Source: Ignavibacteria bacterium (lineage in GTDB: Bacteria; Bacteroidota; Ignavibacteria; Ignavibacteriales; Melioribacteraceae). Taken from it: a stretch of DNA of 64,000 nucleotides. The stretch covers positions 27,669 to 91,668 of the forward strand of contig JAAYAN010000116.1 in the NCBI GenBank assembly GCA_012719345.1, in the 5' to 3' direction. Made by a program: the position numbers and the translations under genes. Every line of letters starts with the position of its first letter. Positions within the stretch are counted from its first letter, which is position 1. This document shows, piece after piece, positions 54,459-63,967 of the stretch. The notes beneath the pieces were generated by a model. That model was not told the origin of the DNA and did not search any database. It was given only the letters and a program-made list of their open reading frames with translations.

Positions 54459-55847
54459 ATGGAAATTTTATCTTATATAGTTTATTTGTGCGCATCAGTT
54501 CTGTTTATTTTAGGAATTAAAAAACTTGGTTCGCCAAAAACAGCACGAAAGGGGAATTTTCTTTCTTCTTTAGGAATGCTGATAGCAATTGTGATTACGC
54601 TTTTCGATAAGCATATACTTTCGTATGAATATATAATTGTCGGACTTTTAACAGGTTCTGTTATCGGGGTTGTTTTTGCATTAAAAGTGCCGATGACAGG
54701 TATGCCTCAGATGGTTGGTCTGCTTAACGGGTTCGGCGGCGGAGCTTCGGTGTTAGTTGCTTTGGCGGAATATTATAAGTTTTTGAATGACAATAGTCTT
54801 AACATTACTTCAACTATTTCAATTGTAATAAGTGTTTTTATTGGCGCTGTTACTTTTACCGGTTCCCTTGTGGCTTTTGGAAAACTTCAGGGAATTGTAA
54901 CAGGAAAAGTAGTAAAGTATCCTTTGCAGCACCCTTTAAATCTACTTCTTATTGTATCAGTTCTTGCAGGAGGAGTTTATTTTACCTTAAATTCAGGAAT
55001 GCCTGAATTAATAATTGCAATTGCAGCAGTTTCGCTGCTGCTGGGTGTATTTCTTGTGCTTCCAATCGGCGGAGCTGATATGCCAGTGGCTGTTTCACTG
55101 CTTAATTCCTATTCGGGTCTTGCAGCATCGGCAACAGGGTTTGTTATAAATAATAATATGCTAATAATTGCTGGCGCGCTGGTAGGCGCATCAGGCATTA
55201 TTCTTACTTTGATAATGTGCAAGGGGATGAACCGTTCATTAATGAATGTTGTTTTGGGAGGATGGGCTGATGCGGGAAGTTCTTCTTCGGGTGTTGGACA
55301 AAGCTCAATTAAAGGTGAAGTAAAATCGGTTGATGCAGAAGAAGCGGCTATGCTTTTTGATGCAGCCTCAAATGTTGTAATTGTTCCTGGATACGGAATG
55401 GCTGTTGCTCAAGCACAGCATGCAATTCGGGATTTGATGAATGTGCTTGAAGGACGTAATATAAATGTAAGATTTGCTATTCATCCGGTTGCCGGAAGAA
55501 TGCCTGGACATATGAATGTCCTTTTGGCTGAAGCAAATGTTCCGTACGATAAGCTGTATGCATTAGAAGATATTAATGATGATTTTAACAATGTAGATAT
55601 AGTTCTGGTAATAGGTGCAAACGATGTCGTAAATCCTGCGGCGCGCCACGATAAAAACAGTCCTATTTTTGGTATGCCTATACTAAATGTTGATTATGCA
55701 AAAACTGTTATAATTAATAAAAGATCGATGAATCCGGGTTATGCCGGAATTGAAAACGAACTTTTTTACGGAAATAACTCATTGATGTATTTCGGAGATG
55801 CAAAAGAAGCGGTAGCTAAACTTGTTCAAGAAATTAAAACGTTGTAA
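54459..55847 (+). CDS. pntB: NAD(P) transhydrogenase subunit beta
   Basis: 462 residues. About nine transmembrane helices occupy the first 260 residues, including MTGMPQMVGLLNGFGGGAS and GGADMPVAVSLLNSYSGLAA (20 residues). The NADP-binding domain follows, with VIVPGYGMAVAQAQHAI, HPVAGRMPGHMNVLLAEA and VIGANDVVNPAA. It completes the proton-translocating transhydrogenase. The last gene of the set, the methyltransferase, starts three bases later. Confidence 0.96.
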   Translation: MEILSYIVYLCASVLFILGIKKLGSPKTARKGNFLSSLGMLIAIVITLFDKHILSYEYIIVGLLTGSVIGVVFALKVPMTGMPQMVGLLNGFGGGASVLVALAEYYKFLNDNSLNITSTISIVISVFIGAVTFTGSLVAFGKLQGIVTGKVVKYPLQHPLNLLLIVSVLAGGVYFTLNSGMPELIIAIAAVSLLLGVFLVLPIGGADMPVAVSLLNSYSGLAASATGFVINNNMLIIAGALVGASGIILTLIMCKGMNRSLMNVVLGGWADAGSSSSGVGQSSIKGEVKSVDAEEAAMLFDAASNVVIVPGYGMAVAQAQHAIRDLMNVLEGRNINVRFAIHPVAGRMPGHMNVLLAEANVPYDKLYALEDINDDFNNVDIVLVIGANDVVNPAARHDKNSPIFGMPILNVDYAKTVIINKRSMNPGYAGIENELFYGNNSLMYFGDAKEAVAKLVQEIKTL

Positions 55848-55850
55848 TTT

Positions 55851-56492
55851 ATGCCAAATATAACCGGAACTGAACAGATTGAGTATCTGAAAGAATTACG
55901 CGTCAATATTGATGAATTGACGGGTGAAATGGAGAATTTTGCCTTTTTGAATAAAATCCCGATTCTCGATTGGAAAGCTTCTGAATTCCTTCAGCAGTTA
56001 GTAAAAATTAAAGAGCCGACAAACGTTTTAGAAATAGGGACAGCTATAGGTTATTCAACAATTATGATTGCTAAAAATCTTTCTGAAAACTCAATCATCG
56101 ATACTATTGAGCTAAGCAGGATCAATGTCCCTCTTGCTCGCAGGTATATTGAAAGATCAGGTTTATCCGGAAAAATCAATATAATTGAAGGGGATGCATT
56201 AAAGGTTATCCCTGAACTTGATAAAAAATACGATTTTATTTTTCTTGATTCCGATAAAGAAGATTATCTTGCGCTTTTTAATGAAGTCCTTCCGAAGTTG
56301 AATACGAAAGGCATTTTATTTGTTGATAACCTTCTATGGAAAGGGAATATTGCCTTAAAAGAAATTCCGGAGAAATTTAAAAAATCAGCATCAATTATTA
56401 AAGAGTTTAACAGAAAGTTTTGCTCGAACGAAATTCTTGAAGCTAAAATTTATCCTATCGGAGATGGAGTTGGCGTAGGGATAAAAAAATAA
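55851..56492 (+). CDS. Class I SAM-dependent O-methyltransferase
   Basis: 213 residues. The COMT/CCoAMT-like family is recognised by NVLEIGTAIGYSTIMIA (SAM motif I), DTIELSRINVPLARRYIE, FDFIFLDSDKEDYL and LFVDNLLWKGNI. Such enzymes methylate catechol-type or tRNA substrates; YrrM/TrmR, which methylates the wobble 5-hydroxyuridine of tRNA, is the closest match in size and motif style, but the assignment is tentative. It starts three bases after pntB with no clear ribosome binding site, suggesting coupling. A large inverted repeat begins at its stop codon. Confidence 0.85.
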   Translation: MPNITGTEQIEYLKELRVNIDELTGEMENFAFLNKIPILDWKASEFLQQLVKIKEPTNVLEIGTAIGYSTIMIAKNLSENSIIDTIELSRINVPLARRYIERSGLSGKINIIEGDALKVIPELDKKYDFIFLDSDKEDYLALFNEVLPKLNTKGILFVDNLLWKGNIALKEIPEKFKKSASIIKEFNRKFCSNEILEAKIYPIGDGVGVGIKK

Positions 56493-56578
56493 AGACTGTT
56501 TTAAAAGCCCGATTGTTTAAAGAATTAATAAATTAAATAAAAAGAGTTCCCAAATATTACCACCTTTAAAACAGTCTT
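56492..56578. repeat. 14-bp perfect inverted repeat enclosing 59 bases, between convergent genes
   Basis: AAGACTGTTTTAAA (56492-56505) and TTTAAAACAGTCTT (56565-56578) are exact reverse complements. They fill the gap between the methyltransferase stop and the Rrf2 stop. The long loop is unlike a normal terminator. It may be a shared 3' end structure, a decayed mobile palindrome or a small RNA. Confidence 0.7.
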
Positions 56579-56582
56579 ATAA

Positions 56583-57011
56583 TTATCTGTTCTTTTTTAG
56601 AGTATCCGAATACTTATCGGCAACTTCCTGAACAGATTTGCTGGAAATCAGATTATAAATTCTGTTTCTTAATTCAGCCCATTCTTCGTGTAAAGGACAA
56701 GGATTTTCGTCGGAGCATTCTTTTAAACCAGTAACACATTTTAAATTAATAACAGGTCCTTCAACTCTTTCAACAATTTCGAGGATTGAACTTCGTTGCG
56801 CGAGCTCCGTAATTTTAAATCCTCCGCCTCTGCCTTTAAATGAATCCACATATCCGTATTTTGCCATACGCTGCAATATCTTTGCAAGATAATGAGAAGG
56901 TATTTCTTCACTCTCTGCTATTTCCGACGACATCACCAACGCTTCTTTTGGCTGACGCGCAAGATACAATACTGCACGAATTGCATACTCGCCAGTTTTG
57001 GTATAAATCAT
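56583..57011 (-). CDS. Rrf2-family transcriptional regulator with three-cysteine Fe-S site
   Basis: 142 residues. The N-terminal winged helix runs YTKTGEYAIRAVLYLA to the SHYLAKILQRMAKYG recognition region and the wing GRGGGFKI. C92, C99 and C105 (C-X6-C-X5-C) match the cluster position in IscR and NsrR, so it likely senses iron-sulfur status, nitric oxide or redox. GAGG lies seven bases before the ATG. No isc/suf or nitric oxide genes are close by. The upstream 93 bases include an ACTTAAGT palindrome. Confidence 0.92.
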   Translation of the reverse strand: MIYTKTGEYAIRAVLYLARQPKEALVMSSEIAESEEIPSHYLAKILQRMAKYGYVDSFKGRGGGFKITELAQRSSILEIVERVEGPVINLKCVTGLKECSDENPCPLHEEWAELRNRIYNLISSKSVQEVADKYSDTLKKNR

Positions 57012-57104
57012 TACATAACCTCACTCTACTAGAAATTTAATTTGGGAGTCTTTTGTCTTAAATAAACTTAAGTAAAATAATACTTTTTTTTAATAAATAA
57101 TATA

Positions 57105-57737
57105 TTATGTCCCTATATTTCTTAGGAATTCTCCGTTTTGAGCTTTTATAATCGTTTTATGATAAAGTTTTTTTTCTATAGCTTTAATGAATTCATCTTT
57201 CCGGTCTTTTAGTATCAGGCATTCAATTGTATAATATTCTTTAAAATCGCTTAGGAGAATGTTTGCTTCATAAGAAGATAGAAAATGATAAACTGTACTT
57301 ATCATACTCTGATCGAATTCAAGGAGGAACTTAACATATACTCCTTGTTTTTGAAGGGGAGCAATTTCAAGTGTATCTATGCCCGATTTGTAATATGCTT
57401 TGGCAAGCGGACCTACACCTAACTTAGTTCCGCCGAAATATCGTGTAGAAATAAGAAGAACATTAACTAGTCCGAAATGCTGTATTGCATTTAAAAGACG
57501 GATACCTGCTGTTCCGCTCGGTTCGCCATCGTCGGAATATTTTTGAACTCCGTTAAAAAGAAGAAAAGCATAGCAGTTATGTGTTGCGTCAAAGTATTTC
57601 TTTTTTGTCTGCAGAATAATATTTTCGGCTTCTTCTATTTCAGAAACCTGATAAGTCTGACCGATAAAAAGAGACCCTTTTTCGCGGAATTTTGTTTCTG
57701 CAGGAGATTTGATTGTTATGATTATATCGCTGCTCAT
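57105..57737 (-). CDS. IMPACT/YigZ family protein
   Basis: 210 residues from ATG 57737; a TTG six bases further upstream is equally possible, as neither has a clear ribosome binding site. The UPF0029 core shows KYFDATHNCYAFLL, YSDDGEPSGTAGIRLL and TRYFGGTKLGVGPLAKAY. A C-terminal domain of about 70 residues with an EF-G domain IV/V-like fold follows. Eukaryotic IMPACT regulates translation control kinases; the bacterial role is unclear. Confidence 0.9.
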   Translation of the reverse strand: MSSDIIITIKSPAETKFREKGSLFIGQTYQVSEIEEAENIILQTKKKYFDATHNCYAFLLFNGVQKYSDDGEPSGTAGIRLLNAIQHFGLVNVLLISTRYFGGTKLGVGPLAKAYYKSGIDTLEIAPLQKQGVYVKFLLEFDQSMISTVYHFLSSYEANILLSDFKEYYTIECLILKDRKDEFIKAIEKKLYHKTIIKAQNGEFLRNIGT

Positions 57738-57830
57738 TATCAAGAGAGAAATATTTGTAAATTAATAAAATTGATTTTCAATTTGCGTATGCCTAATATA
57801 AAGGTTTAAACTTTAAATTTTCTTGATAAA

Positions 57831-60668
57831 ATGGATTTCCAAAGTAAAATAATTATTAAAGGGGCGCGGGAGCATAATCTTAAAAATATTGATGCCGAAA
57901 TTCCGCGCGATACATTAACAGTAATTACCGGATTATCGGGATCCGGCAAATCATCATTAGCTTTCGATACGATTTATGCAGAAGGGCAAAGGCGTTACAT
58001 CGAAAGTCTTTCTGCTTATGCGCGTCAGTTTCTTGATATGCTTGAAAAACCTGATGTTGATCTTATAGAAGGGCTCAGTCCTGCAATTTCAATCGAACAA
58101 AAAACTGCCGGTGGAAATCCCCGCTCCACTGTAGGAACTGTAACAGAGATATACGATTATCTGCGTCTTCTTTATGCTAGAATAGGGAAACCGTATTGTT
58201 ACAATTGCGGGAAAATTGTGGAAAAGCAGTCGAGCGAGCAGATAATTGACAAAATTATTGAAAATTTCAATCAACAGCGGATAATGATTTTTGCTCCGGT
58301 TGTAAGAGGAAGAAAAGGGCATTACAGGGAACTGTTTGAAGAAATATTGCGCGATGGGTTTTTACGTGTAAGGGTGGATAATGAAATATTTGAAATTACC
58401 GAAGGACTTAAAATTGACAGATATAAAGTCCATAACATAGAAATACTGGTTGACAGGATAGTTGCTTCGGCAAAGGCTAGACACAGAATTTCGGAATCGG
58501 TTGAAGTTGCGCTGAATTATGGAAACGGAAATATAATTTTAAGCGACGGGAAAAACGATCTTATTTTCAGCAGAAATCTGGCTTGTCCGGATTGCGGAAT
58601 AAGTTACCCCGAACTTGCTCCGAATTCCTTTTCGTTCAACACTCCATACGGGTATTGCCCCGAATGCCAGGGACTTGGTGAAAAGCGTGAGTTTGATATA
58701 AATCTTATAATCCCCGATTTCGGCAAAACAATAAATCAGGAAGCGCTTGCTCCTTTGGGTAAACCAAGAAACATCTGGCTTTTCGATCAGCTTAAAGGTG
58801 TAGCCTCAACATATAAATTTGATTTCGATACTAAAATTAGCGATTTGAATGAATTTCAGCTTGATATTCTAATGAACGGAACTAAGGAAAAGGTGGAATT
58901 CCTTTACAGTTATGGCAGCGGGAAGACCGTTACATACAAGCATAAATATATAGGTATCTATCAATACTTAAAAAAATATTATCAAAACACATCATCTCCG
59001 AAAATACGCGAATGGGCGGAATCCTTTATGAACACGCAGACATGCCATGAATGCAACGGAGGCAGACTTCGCAAAGAATCGCTTAGCGTTAAAATAGGCG
59101 GAAAAAATATAAGCGAGGTTTCTGCTCTTTCAATTAAGCGTGCTAAAGAATATTTTGATGATTTGCGGTTAACAGAAAGAGATAGATTAATATCAAAGCA
59201 GATATTAAAGGAAATTACAAGCAGAATTGATTTTCTGCTGAATGTAGGGCTTGATTATCTTGCTCTTGACCGAACTGCGCGTACGCTTTCGGGGGGGGAA
59301 TCGCAACGGATAAGGCTGGCAACCCAGATAGGCTCGCAGCTTGCGGGAGTTCTTTATGTACTTGATGAACCAAGCATAGGGCTTCATCAAAACGATAATA
59401 TGAAATTGATAAATTCGTTGAAAGAATTACGGGATATAGGAAATACGGTAATTGTTGTAGAGCACGATCGCGAAACAATCGAAAGTGCCGATTATATTAT
59501 TGATCTAGGTCCTAAAGCCGGTGAACATGGCGGAGAGGTTGTTCTTTCGGGAAATTACAAAAATATCTTAAAAGAAAATAATTCCAAATCACTTACTGTT
59601 CAGTATCTTAAAGAAGAAAAGAAAATAGAAATTCCTGAAAAAAGAAGACAGGGAAACGGTAGTTATATTTTGTTAAAAGGAGCAGAAGGCAATAATCTAA
59701 AAAAAATAGATTTGAAGATTCCGTTGGGAACTCTTTGCGCAATAACCGGAGTAAGCGGTTCTGGGAAATCGACACTTATAAACGATACTCTCGTAAGAAT
59801 TTTAATGAGCAGGTTTTATAAATCGAAAGTTGTTCCCGATAAATACGCCGGAATTGAAGGTCTGGAAACCATAGATAAAGTTATTGAAATTGATCAATCG
59901 CCGATAGGAAGAACACCGAGATCCAACCCTGCAACTTATACCGGTTTATTCACACACATACGCGATCTTTTTACACAGCTTCCCGAATCGAAAATGAGAG
60001 GATATAAACCGGGGAGATTCAGCTTTAATGTAAAAAGCGGAAGATGCGAAGAATGCGAAGGCGACGGGATGAAGAAAATTGAAATGAACTTTTTACCCGA
60101 TGTTTACGTAACCTGCGAAGTATGCAACGGGAAAAGATACAACCGCGAAACGCTTGAAATATTGTATAAAACAAAATCGATTGCCGATGTGCTCGATATG
60201 ACAATTCAGGAAGCACTTAACTTTTTTGATGATTTTCCGGCAATTAAAAGGAAAATAAAAGCTCTTAATGATGTCGGACTCGGCTATATTAAGCTTGGGC
60301 AGCAGGCTACAACTCTATCCGGCGGAGAGGCGCAAAGGGTGAAACTTGCAACCGAATTAAGCAAAATAAGTACAGGTAAAACTCTTTATATTCTTGATGA
60401 GCCGACAACGGGATTGCATTTTGAGGATGTGAATATTCTGCTGAAAGTTTTAAATAAACTTGTAAACAAAGGCAATACAGTGCTTATTATAGAACATAAT
60501 ATGGATGTTATAAAAGTTGCTGATTATATAGTGGATTTAGGTCCCGGCGGAGGAGAACACGGTGGTAAAATTATTACCCAGGGAACTCCCGAAGAAGTAG
60601 TCGGCTGCAAAAAAAGTCTTACAGGAAAGTATTTGAAAAAGGAATTTGAACGAGTTGAATCAATTTAA
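57831..60668 (+). CDS. uvrA: Excinuclease ABC subunit A
   Basis: 945 residues, full length. The two ABC ATPase halves have Walker [15 protein letters not shown] and [14 protein letters not shown], signatures [14 protein letters not shown] and [14 protein letters not shown]. Zinc modules are [10 protein letters not shown] with YCPECQGLG, and CEECEGDG with [16 protein letters not shown] pair near residue 120 and CHECNGG near 405 are also present. UvrA scans for lesions and loads UvrB. The first signature is encoded through a run of eight G at 59291-59298. It is followed eight bases later by the AhpD-like gene. Confidence 0.98.
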   Translation: MDFQSKIIIKGAREHNLKNIDAEIPRDTLTVITGLSGSGKSSLAFDTIYAEGQRRYIESLSAYARQFLDMLEKPDVDLIEGLSPAISIEQKTAGGNPRSTVGTVTEIYDYLRLLYARIGKPYCYNCGKIVEKQSSEQIIDKIIENFNQQRIMIFAPVVRGRKGHYRELFEEILRDGFLRVRVDNEIFEITEGLKIDRYKVHNIEILVDRIVASAKARHRISESVEVALNYGNGNIILSDGKNDLIFSRNLACPDCGISYPELAPNSFSFNTPYGYCPECQGLGEKREFDINLIIPDFGKTINQEALAPLGKPRNIWLFDQLKGVASTYKFDFDTKISDLNEFQLDILMNGTKEKVEFLYSYGSGKTVTYKHKYIGIYQYLKKYYQNTSSPKIREWAESFMNTQTCHECNGGRLRKESLSVKIGGKNISEVSALSIKRAKEYFDDLRLTERDRLISKQILKEITSRIDFLLNVGLDYLALDRTARTLSGGESQRIRLATQIGSQLAGVLYVLDEPSIGLHQNDNMKLINSLKELRDIGNTVIVVEHDRETIESADYIIDLGPKAGEHGGEVVLSGNYKNILKENNSKSLTVQYLKEEKKIEIPEKRRQGNGSYILLKGAEGNNLKKIDLKIPLGTLCAITGVSGSGKSTLINDTLVRILMSRFYKSKVVPDKYAGIEGLETIDKVIEIDQSPIGRTPRSNPATYTGLFTHIRDLFTQLPESKMRGYKPGRFSFNVKSGRCEECEGDGMKKIEMNFLPDVYVTCEVCNGKRYNRETLEILYKTKSIADVLDMTIQEALNFFDDFPAIKRKIKALNDVGLGYIKLGQQATTLSGGEAQRVKLATELSKISTGKTLYILDEPTTGLHFEDVNILLKVLNKLVNKGNTVLIIEHNMDVIKVADYIVDLGPGGGEHGGKIITQGTPEEVVGCKKSLTGKYLKKEFERVESI

Positions 60669-60676
60669 GGTGTATT

Positions 60677-61036
60677 ATGAGTGAAAGCATAAAAGAATTT
60701 AAAGCGTACCGGACGGAAATGAATGATAAAATTCTGAATTCCGGTTTCCGTGATTTTAATAAATTTTTCGCGCTGGATAATAAAGCTTATGTTGACGGAG
60801 CATTGCCGGTAAAAATGAAGGAATTAATGGGTCTTGTTGCCTCGATGGTTTTGAGGTGCAACGACTGCATTCTTTATCATATTGACAGATGCGTTTGTGA
60901 AGGAGTAAGCAGGCAGGAAATGTATGAAGCGTTTAATATTTCTCTGGTTGTTGGCGGATCGATAGTTATTCCTCATTTGCGCTTTGCAATGGAAAAACTT
61001 GACGAGCTTTTGCCCGAACAGAATAAGGAGAACTGA
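60677..61036 (+). CDS. Carboxymuconolactone decarboxylase family protein (AhpD-like)
   Basis: 119 residues. The AhpD-type core has VASMVLRCNDCILYHIDRC: C61 and C64 form the CxxC redox pair, with H68 the nearby general base. Extra cysteines are at 72 and 74. The family includes alkylhydroperoxidases and decarboxylase-like proteins. It starts eight bases after uvrA. Its last bases contain the AAGGAG that appears to serve the next gene. Confidence 0.9.
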   Translation: MSESIKEFKAYRTEMNDKILNSGFRDFNKFFALDNKAYVDGALPVKMKELMGLVASMVLRCNDCILYHIDRCVCEGVSRQEMYEAFNISLVVGGSIVIPHLRFAMEKLDELLPEQNKEN

Positions 61037-61037
61037 T

Positions 61038-62366
61038 ATTTATATTTTTCCTAAAAATATTGTTACAATGAATGGCAATCTTGATGTTTTAAAAGATACC
61101 GGAATTGAGGTTCGGAACGGAACGATAAAAAGATATATAAAACGAAACGAAGTAATTCCGGAAGGAGAAAAGGTCTTTAATTTCCCTGATTACATTCTTT
61201 TACCGGGATTTATACAAACTCACGTTCATTTGTGCCAGACTTTATTTCGCGGACTTGCTGAAGATTTGCCCTTGCTGGACTGGCTGAGCAAAAGAATCTT
61301 TCCTTACGAAAATAATCATAACCGCAAATCGCTTGAAATATCTGCAAAAATAGGTCTTTGCGAGCTTCAGAAGACCGGCACAACCGCTATTATGGATATG
61401 GGAACAATGCGGCATCAGGAAGTGATTTTTGAAGAAATGATAAAATCGGGGATGCGAGGCTTTGCAGGAAAATGTATGATTGATACGAACGGGCTTTATC
61501 CTTCATTTTGCGAACCGTACGAGGATAGTCTTAAAACAAGCATCGAGTTTGCAAAAGCGTATCATAATTCGAATAACGGAAGAATAAAATACGCATTTGC
61601 GCCGCGTTTTGTTCTTTCGTGCAGCGAAAAATTATTGAAAGAAACTTATTCTGCTTTATCCGATTTCGAAGGTTCTCTCTTCCATTCGCATTCTTCCGAA
61701 AACAAGCAGGAAGTTGAAGAAGTGCGAAGAATTACCGGTAAAGAAAATATCGAGTATTTCAACAGCATCGGGGTGCTTGGCGAAAGAACAGTGTTTGCGC
61801 ATTGCATTCATCTTAACGATAACGAAATTGAGCTTATCAGAAGCAAAAAAGCGAAAATAGCGCATTGCCCGTCTTCAAATCTAAAACTCGGTTCGGGAGT
61901 TGCAGATATTCCCGGATATTTGAATAAAGGAATAAACGTATCTCTCGGGGCAGACGGCGCTCCGTGCAATAACAATTTAAGCTGTCTGAATGAAATGAGG
62001 CTGGCTTCGCTTATTCAAAAACCTAAGTACGGATCTGCAGCAATGAGCGCGCAAGAAGTTATAAAAATGGCTACAATAAATGCCGCCGAAGCGCTGGGAA
62101 TTGCAAATGAAACCGGGAGTATTGAGCCAGGCAAAAAAGCTGATTTGCTGCTGATGGATTTGAATGGAATAAATAACCCTTTAAATGATGTTGATATTTA
62201 TTCGTCAATTGTTTATTCTGCCGATGTTACTAACATAAAAGAAGTAATGATTGAAGGGGAGTGGGTTATCAGTAACGGTGAATCTGTAATTTATAACGAG
62301 CAGGAGCTTGTATCGGAAGGGAAAGAGGAACTTAAAAAACTTATTGAAAGAAAAAACACGAGGTAA
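61038..62366 (+). CDS. Amidohydrolase (nucleoside/purine deaminase-like, TrzA/AtzA group)
   Basis: About 442 residues if translation begins at ATT 61038. That codon is seven bases after AAGGAG (61025-61030) and gives the normal family start (YIFPKNIVTMNG). The in-frame ATG at 60984 has no ribosome binding site and overlaps the previous gene by 53 bases; ATG 61068 cuts the first strand and also lacks a site. Metal ligands are present: THVH, HSHSSE, FAHCIH and the Asp in LGADGAPCNN. The group includes methylthioadenosine and S-adenosylhomocysteine deaminases and guanine deaminases. A link to methionine salvage (mtnA in this window) is possible but unproven. Confidence 0.85.
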   Translation: MYIFPKNIVTMNGNLDVLKDTGIEVRNGTIKRYIKRNEVIPEGEKVFNFPDYILLPGFIQTHVHLCQTLFRGLAEDLPLLDWLSKRIFPYENNHNRKSLEISAKIGLCELQKTGTTAIMDMGTMRHQEVIFEEMIKSGMRGFAGKCMIDTNGLYPSFCEPYEDSLKTSIEFAKAYHNSNNGRIKYAFAPRFVLSCSEKLLKETYSALSDFEGSLFHSHSSENKQEVEEVRRITGKENIEYFNSIGVLGERTVFAHCIHLNDNEIELIRSKKAKIAHCPSSNLKLGSGVADIPGYLNKGINVSLGADGAPCNNNLSCLNEMRLASLIQKPKYGSAAMSAQEVIKMATINAAEALGIANETGSIEPGKKADLLLMDLNGINNPLNDVDIYSSIVYSADVTNIKEVMIEGEWVISNGESVIYNEQELVSEGKEELKKLIERKNTR

Positions 62367-62369
62367 AAA

Positions 62370-62960
62370 ATGGGGAATATTTTATTTGCAACAGGAAATA
62401 AAGGCAAAGCCAAAGAAGTAAAACAAATATTCAAAAATTCGGGTTTCGATATTTTGTCGCTTAGCGATATAAACTTTAAAGAAGAAATTATTGAAGACGG
62501 CGAAACATTTGAAGATAATGCTTTTATCAAGGCAAAAGCAATTTACGATAAATTCAAAGTGCCTGTAATTGCCGACGACAGCGGTCTGGAAGTTGACCAG
62601 TTAGGCGGCCGCCCCGGAATTCATTCTGCAAGATATGCCGGTGAAAATTGCACTTACGACGATAACAACAGAAAGCTGCTTGACGAGCTTAAATTTTTTG
62701 ATGAACCTCACCCGGCAAGATTTGTTTGCTGCGCAATTTATTACGACGGACAGAATAAAATTGTTGAAAACGGGGAGTTGAAAGGAAATATTATAAGCGA
62801 TAAAAAAGGCGATAAAGGATTCGGTTACGATCCTGTTTTCGTTCCTGAAAATTACGATAAAACATTTGCAGAATTAGAGCTCGAAGAAAAAAACAAAATA
62901 AGCCACCGCGCCGCTGCATTCAAAAAATTGATGGAGTCTCTTGTTAAAAAAATATCTTAA
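62370..62960 (+). CDS. rdgB: XTP/dITP pyrophosphatase (RdgB/HAM1)
   Basis: 196 residues. Motifs are FATGNKGKAKEVKQIF, IADDSGLEVDQLGGRPGIHS (20 residues) with SARYAG, GFGYDPVF and KISHRAAAFKKL. It removes non-canonical purine nucleoside triphosphates, such as ITP, from the pool. It starts three bases after the amidohydrolase. Its 3' end overlaps the next reading frame by 20 bases. Confidence 0.96.
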   Translation: MGNILFATGNKGKAKEVKQIFKNSGFDILSLSDINFKEEIIEDGETFEDNAFIKAKAIYDKFKVPVIADDSGLEVDQLGGRPGIHSARYAGENCTYDDNNRKLLDELKFFDEPHPARFVCCAIYYDGQNKIVENGELKGNIISDKKGDKGFGYDPVFVPENYDKTFAELELEEKNKISHRAAAFKKLMESLVKKIS

Positions 62961-63774
62961 ATATAAAAAAGCCGGATTATTCGCATTGATTTTATCCGGC
63001 ATGATTATTACTTCCTGCAGTCCCGAATCAAATCCTGCGGAAACTGAAGACGACGGGAAAAACGCCGAAGATTTTTATCCGGGAAATACCGGCAGCAGCT
63101 GGACTTATTCTATTGAAAAGACTAATGAAGGCAGTGATAATTTTTTACCGGCAGGAACAAAAGTCATTAAGTTCAATGATGTAACTTCTTCCTCAGGTAT
63201 CGATAGAATAATTCAGGAAGAAACTATAACTTTTAACAGCAATGTTATATCTTCGCTTACTGCGGTTGTGCGCCGCACAGCCAAAGGGCTTTATATCGAT
63301 ATCGATTCTGCGGAAACAGCTGGTTTTATTCCCGATTCGCTTTTAAATTCTTATCCCGATTATTTAGGATTGAGAATTGACAGTGAGGCGCAAACCATTT
63401 CGGTGCCTTTTTTTATAGGAAAAAACTGGAAGGTATTTGTGATTAGCGTGCTTACAAAAGCAGGGAATGTTGATGCTTTTAACATAAAAGCAAATATCGA
63501 AGGAACGGAAAATATTTCAGTATTAAATAATATAAAAGAAGCGCAAAAGATAAAATGCACCGTTACTTTCCGGATACCCAAAGAAACTACGGGAACTCCG
63601 GAATTTACGACGAGAACTTACACCGCGTTTTATTGGTATGCCGAAGGAACAGGGCTTGTCAGATACGAAGGCAATGCTTTTATATCGGGCATATTAAGCG
63701 GCTCTTCTATAAATATTGCGGATACAAATAAATCGGTAAGGCAGATTTTAACAAACTGTGAGATAAAAGAGTAA
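62941..63774 (+). CDS. Predicted secreted lipoprotein, function unknown
   Basis: 277 residues. TTG start with GGAG four bases before it, inside rdgB. The signal sequence ends in a lipobox (ITSC). The mature part opens with DFYPGNTGSSWTYSIEK, a start shared by many Bacteroidota surface lipoproteins that form a lipocalin-like or beta-barrel fold. It ends with a beta-rich region (TYTAFYWYAEGTGLVRYEG). No enzyme motif is visible. It is the last gene in the window. Confidence 0.75.
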   Translation: MLKKYLKYKKAGLFALILSGMIITSCSPESNPAETEDDGKNAEDFYPGNTGSSWTYSIEKTNEGSDNFLPAGTKVIKFNDVTSSSGIDRIIQEETITFNSNVISSLTAVVRRTAKGLYIDIDSAETAGFIPDSLLNSYPDYLGLRIDSEAQTISVPFFIGKNWKVFVISVLTKAGNVDAFNIKANIEGTENISVLNNIKEAQKIKCTVTFRIPKETTGTPEFTTRTYTAFYWYAEGTGLVRYEGNAFISGILSGSSINIADTNKSVRQILTNCEIKE

Positions 63775-63883
63775 AGAAAAACGAAGAACTCAGACAGGAG
63801 AACGCCGTACCAAACGGCAGGCAGGCAGAGGGTATAGCGCATAGCGGAAGCAGGGTACACGGTGAAGGGTACAGGGTTCAAAA

Positions 63884-63912
63884 TTCTTACTCTTGAAACT
63901 TACTCTTACTCT
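63884..63912 (-). repeat. 29-base dispersed repeat, copy B
   Basis: Reverse complement matches 44808-44836 at 28 of 29 bases. The two copies are 19 kb apart in opposite orientation, both intergenic. Confidence 0.8.
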
Positions 63913-63939
63913 GTATTTTTGCAAAGCGCACTTTTCTGT

Positions 63940-63967
63940 TAATCCCGAAGGGATGCTATATTTATAA
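63940..63967 (+). repeat. CCCGAAGGG palindrome with ATATTTATA tail
   Basis: AATCCCGAAGGGATG is followed by CTATATTTATAA. Short palindromes of this form with an ATATTTATA tail resemble intergenic repeats I know from Bacteroidota genomes, probably RAYT-related. That last point is from general knowledge, not shown here. Confidence 0.45.

Noticed and set aside
60984..61037. Upstream ATG 60984 as the amidohydrolase start
   Set aside because: No ribosome binding site, long overlap with the AhpD-like gene, and the extra residues do not resemble the family start.
63816..63828. GGCA tandem repeat as a phase-variation tract
   Set aside because: Only three units, outside any gene, and no promoter around it.
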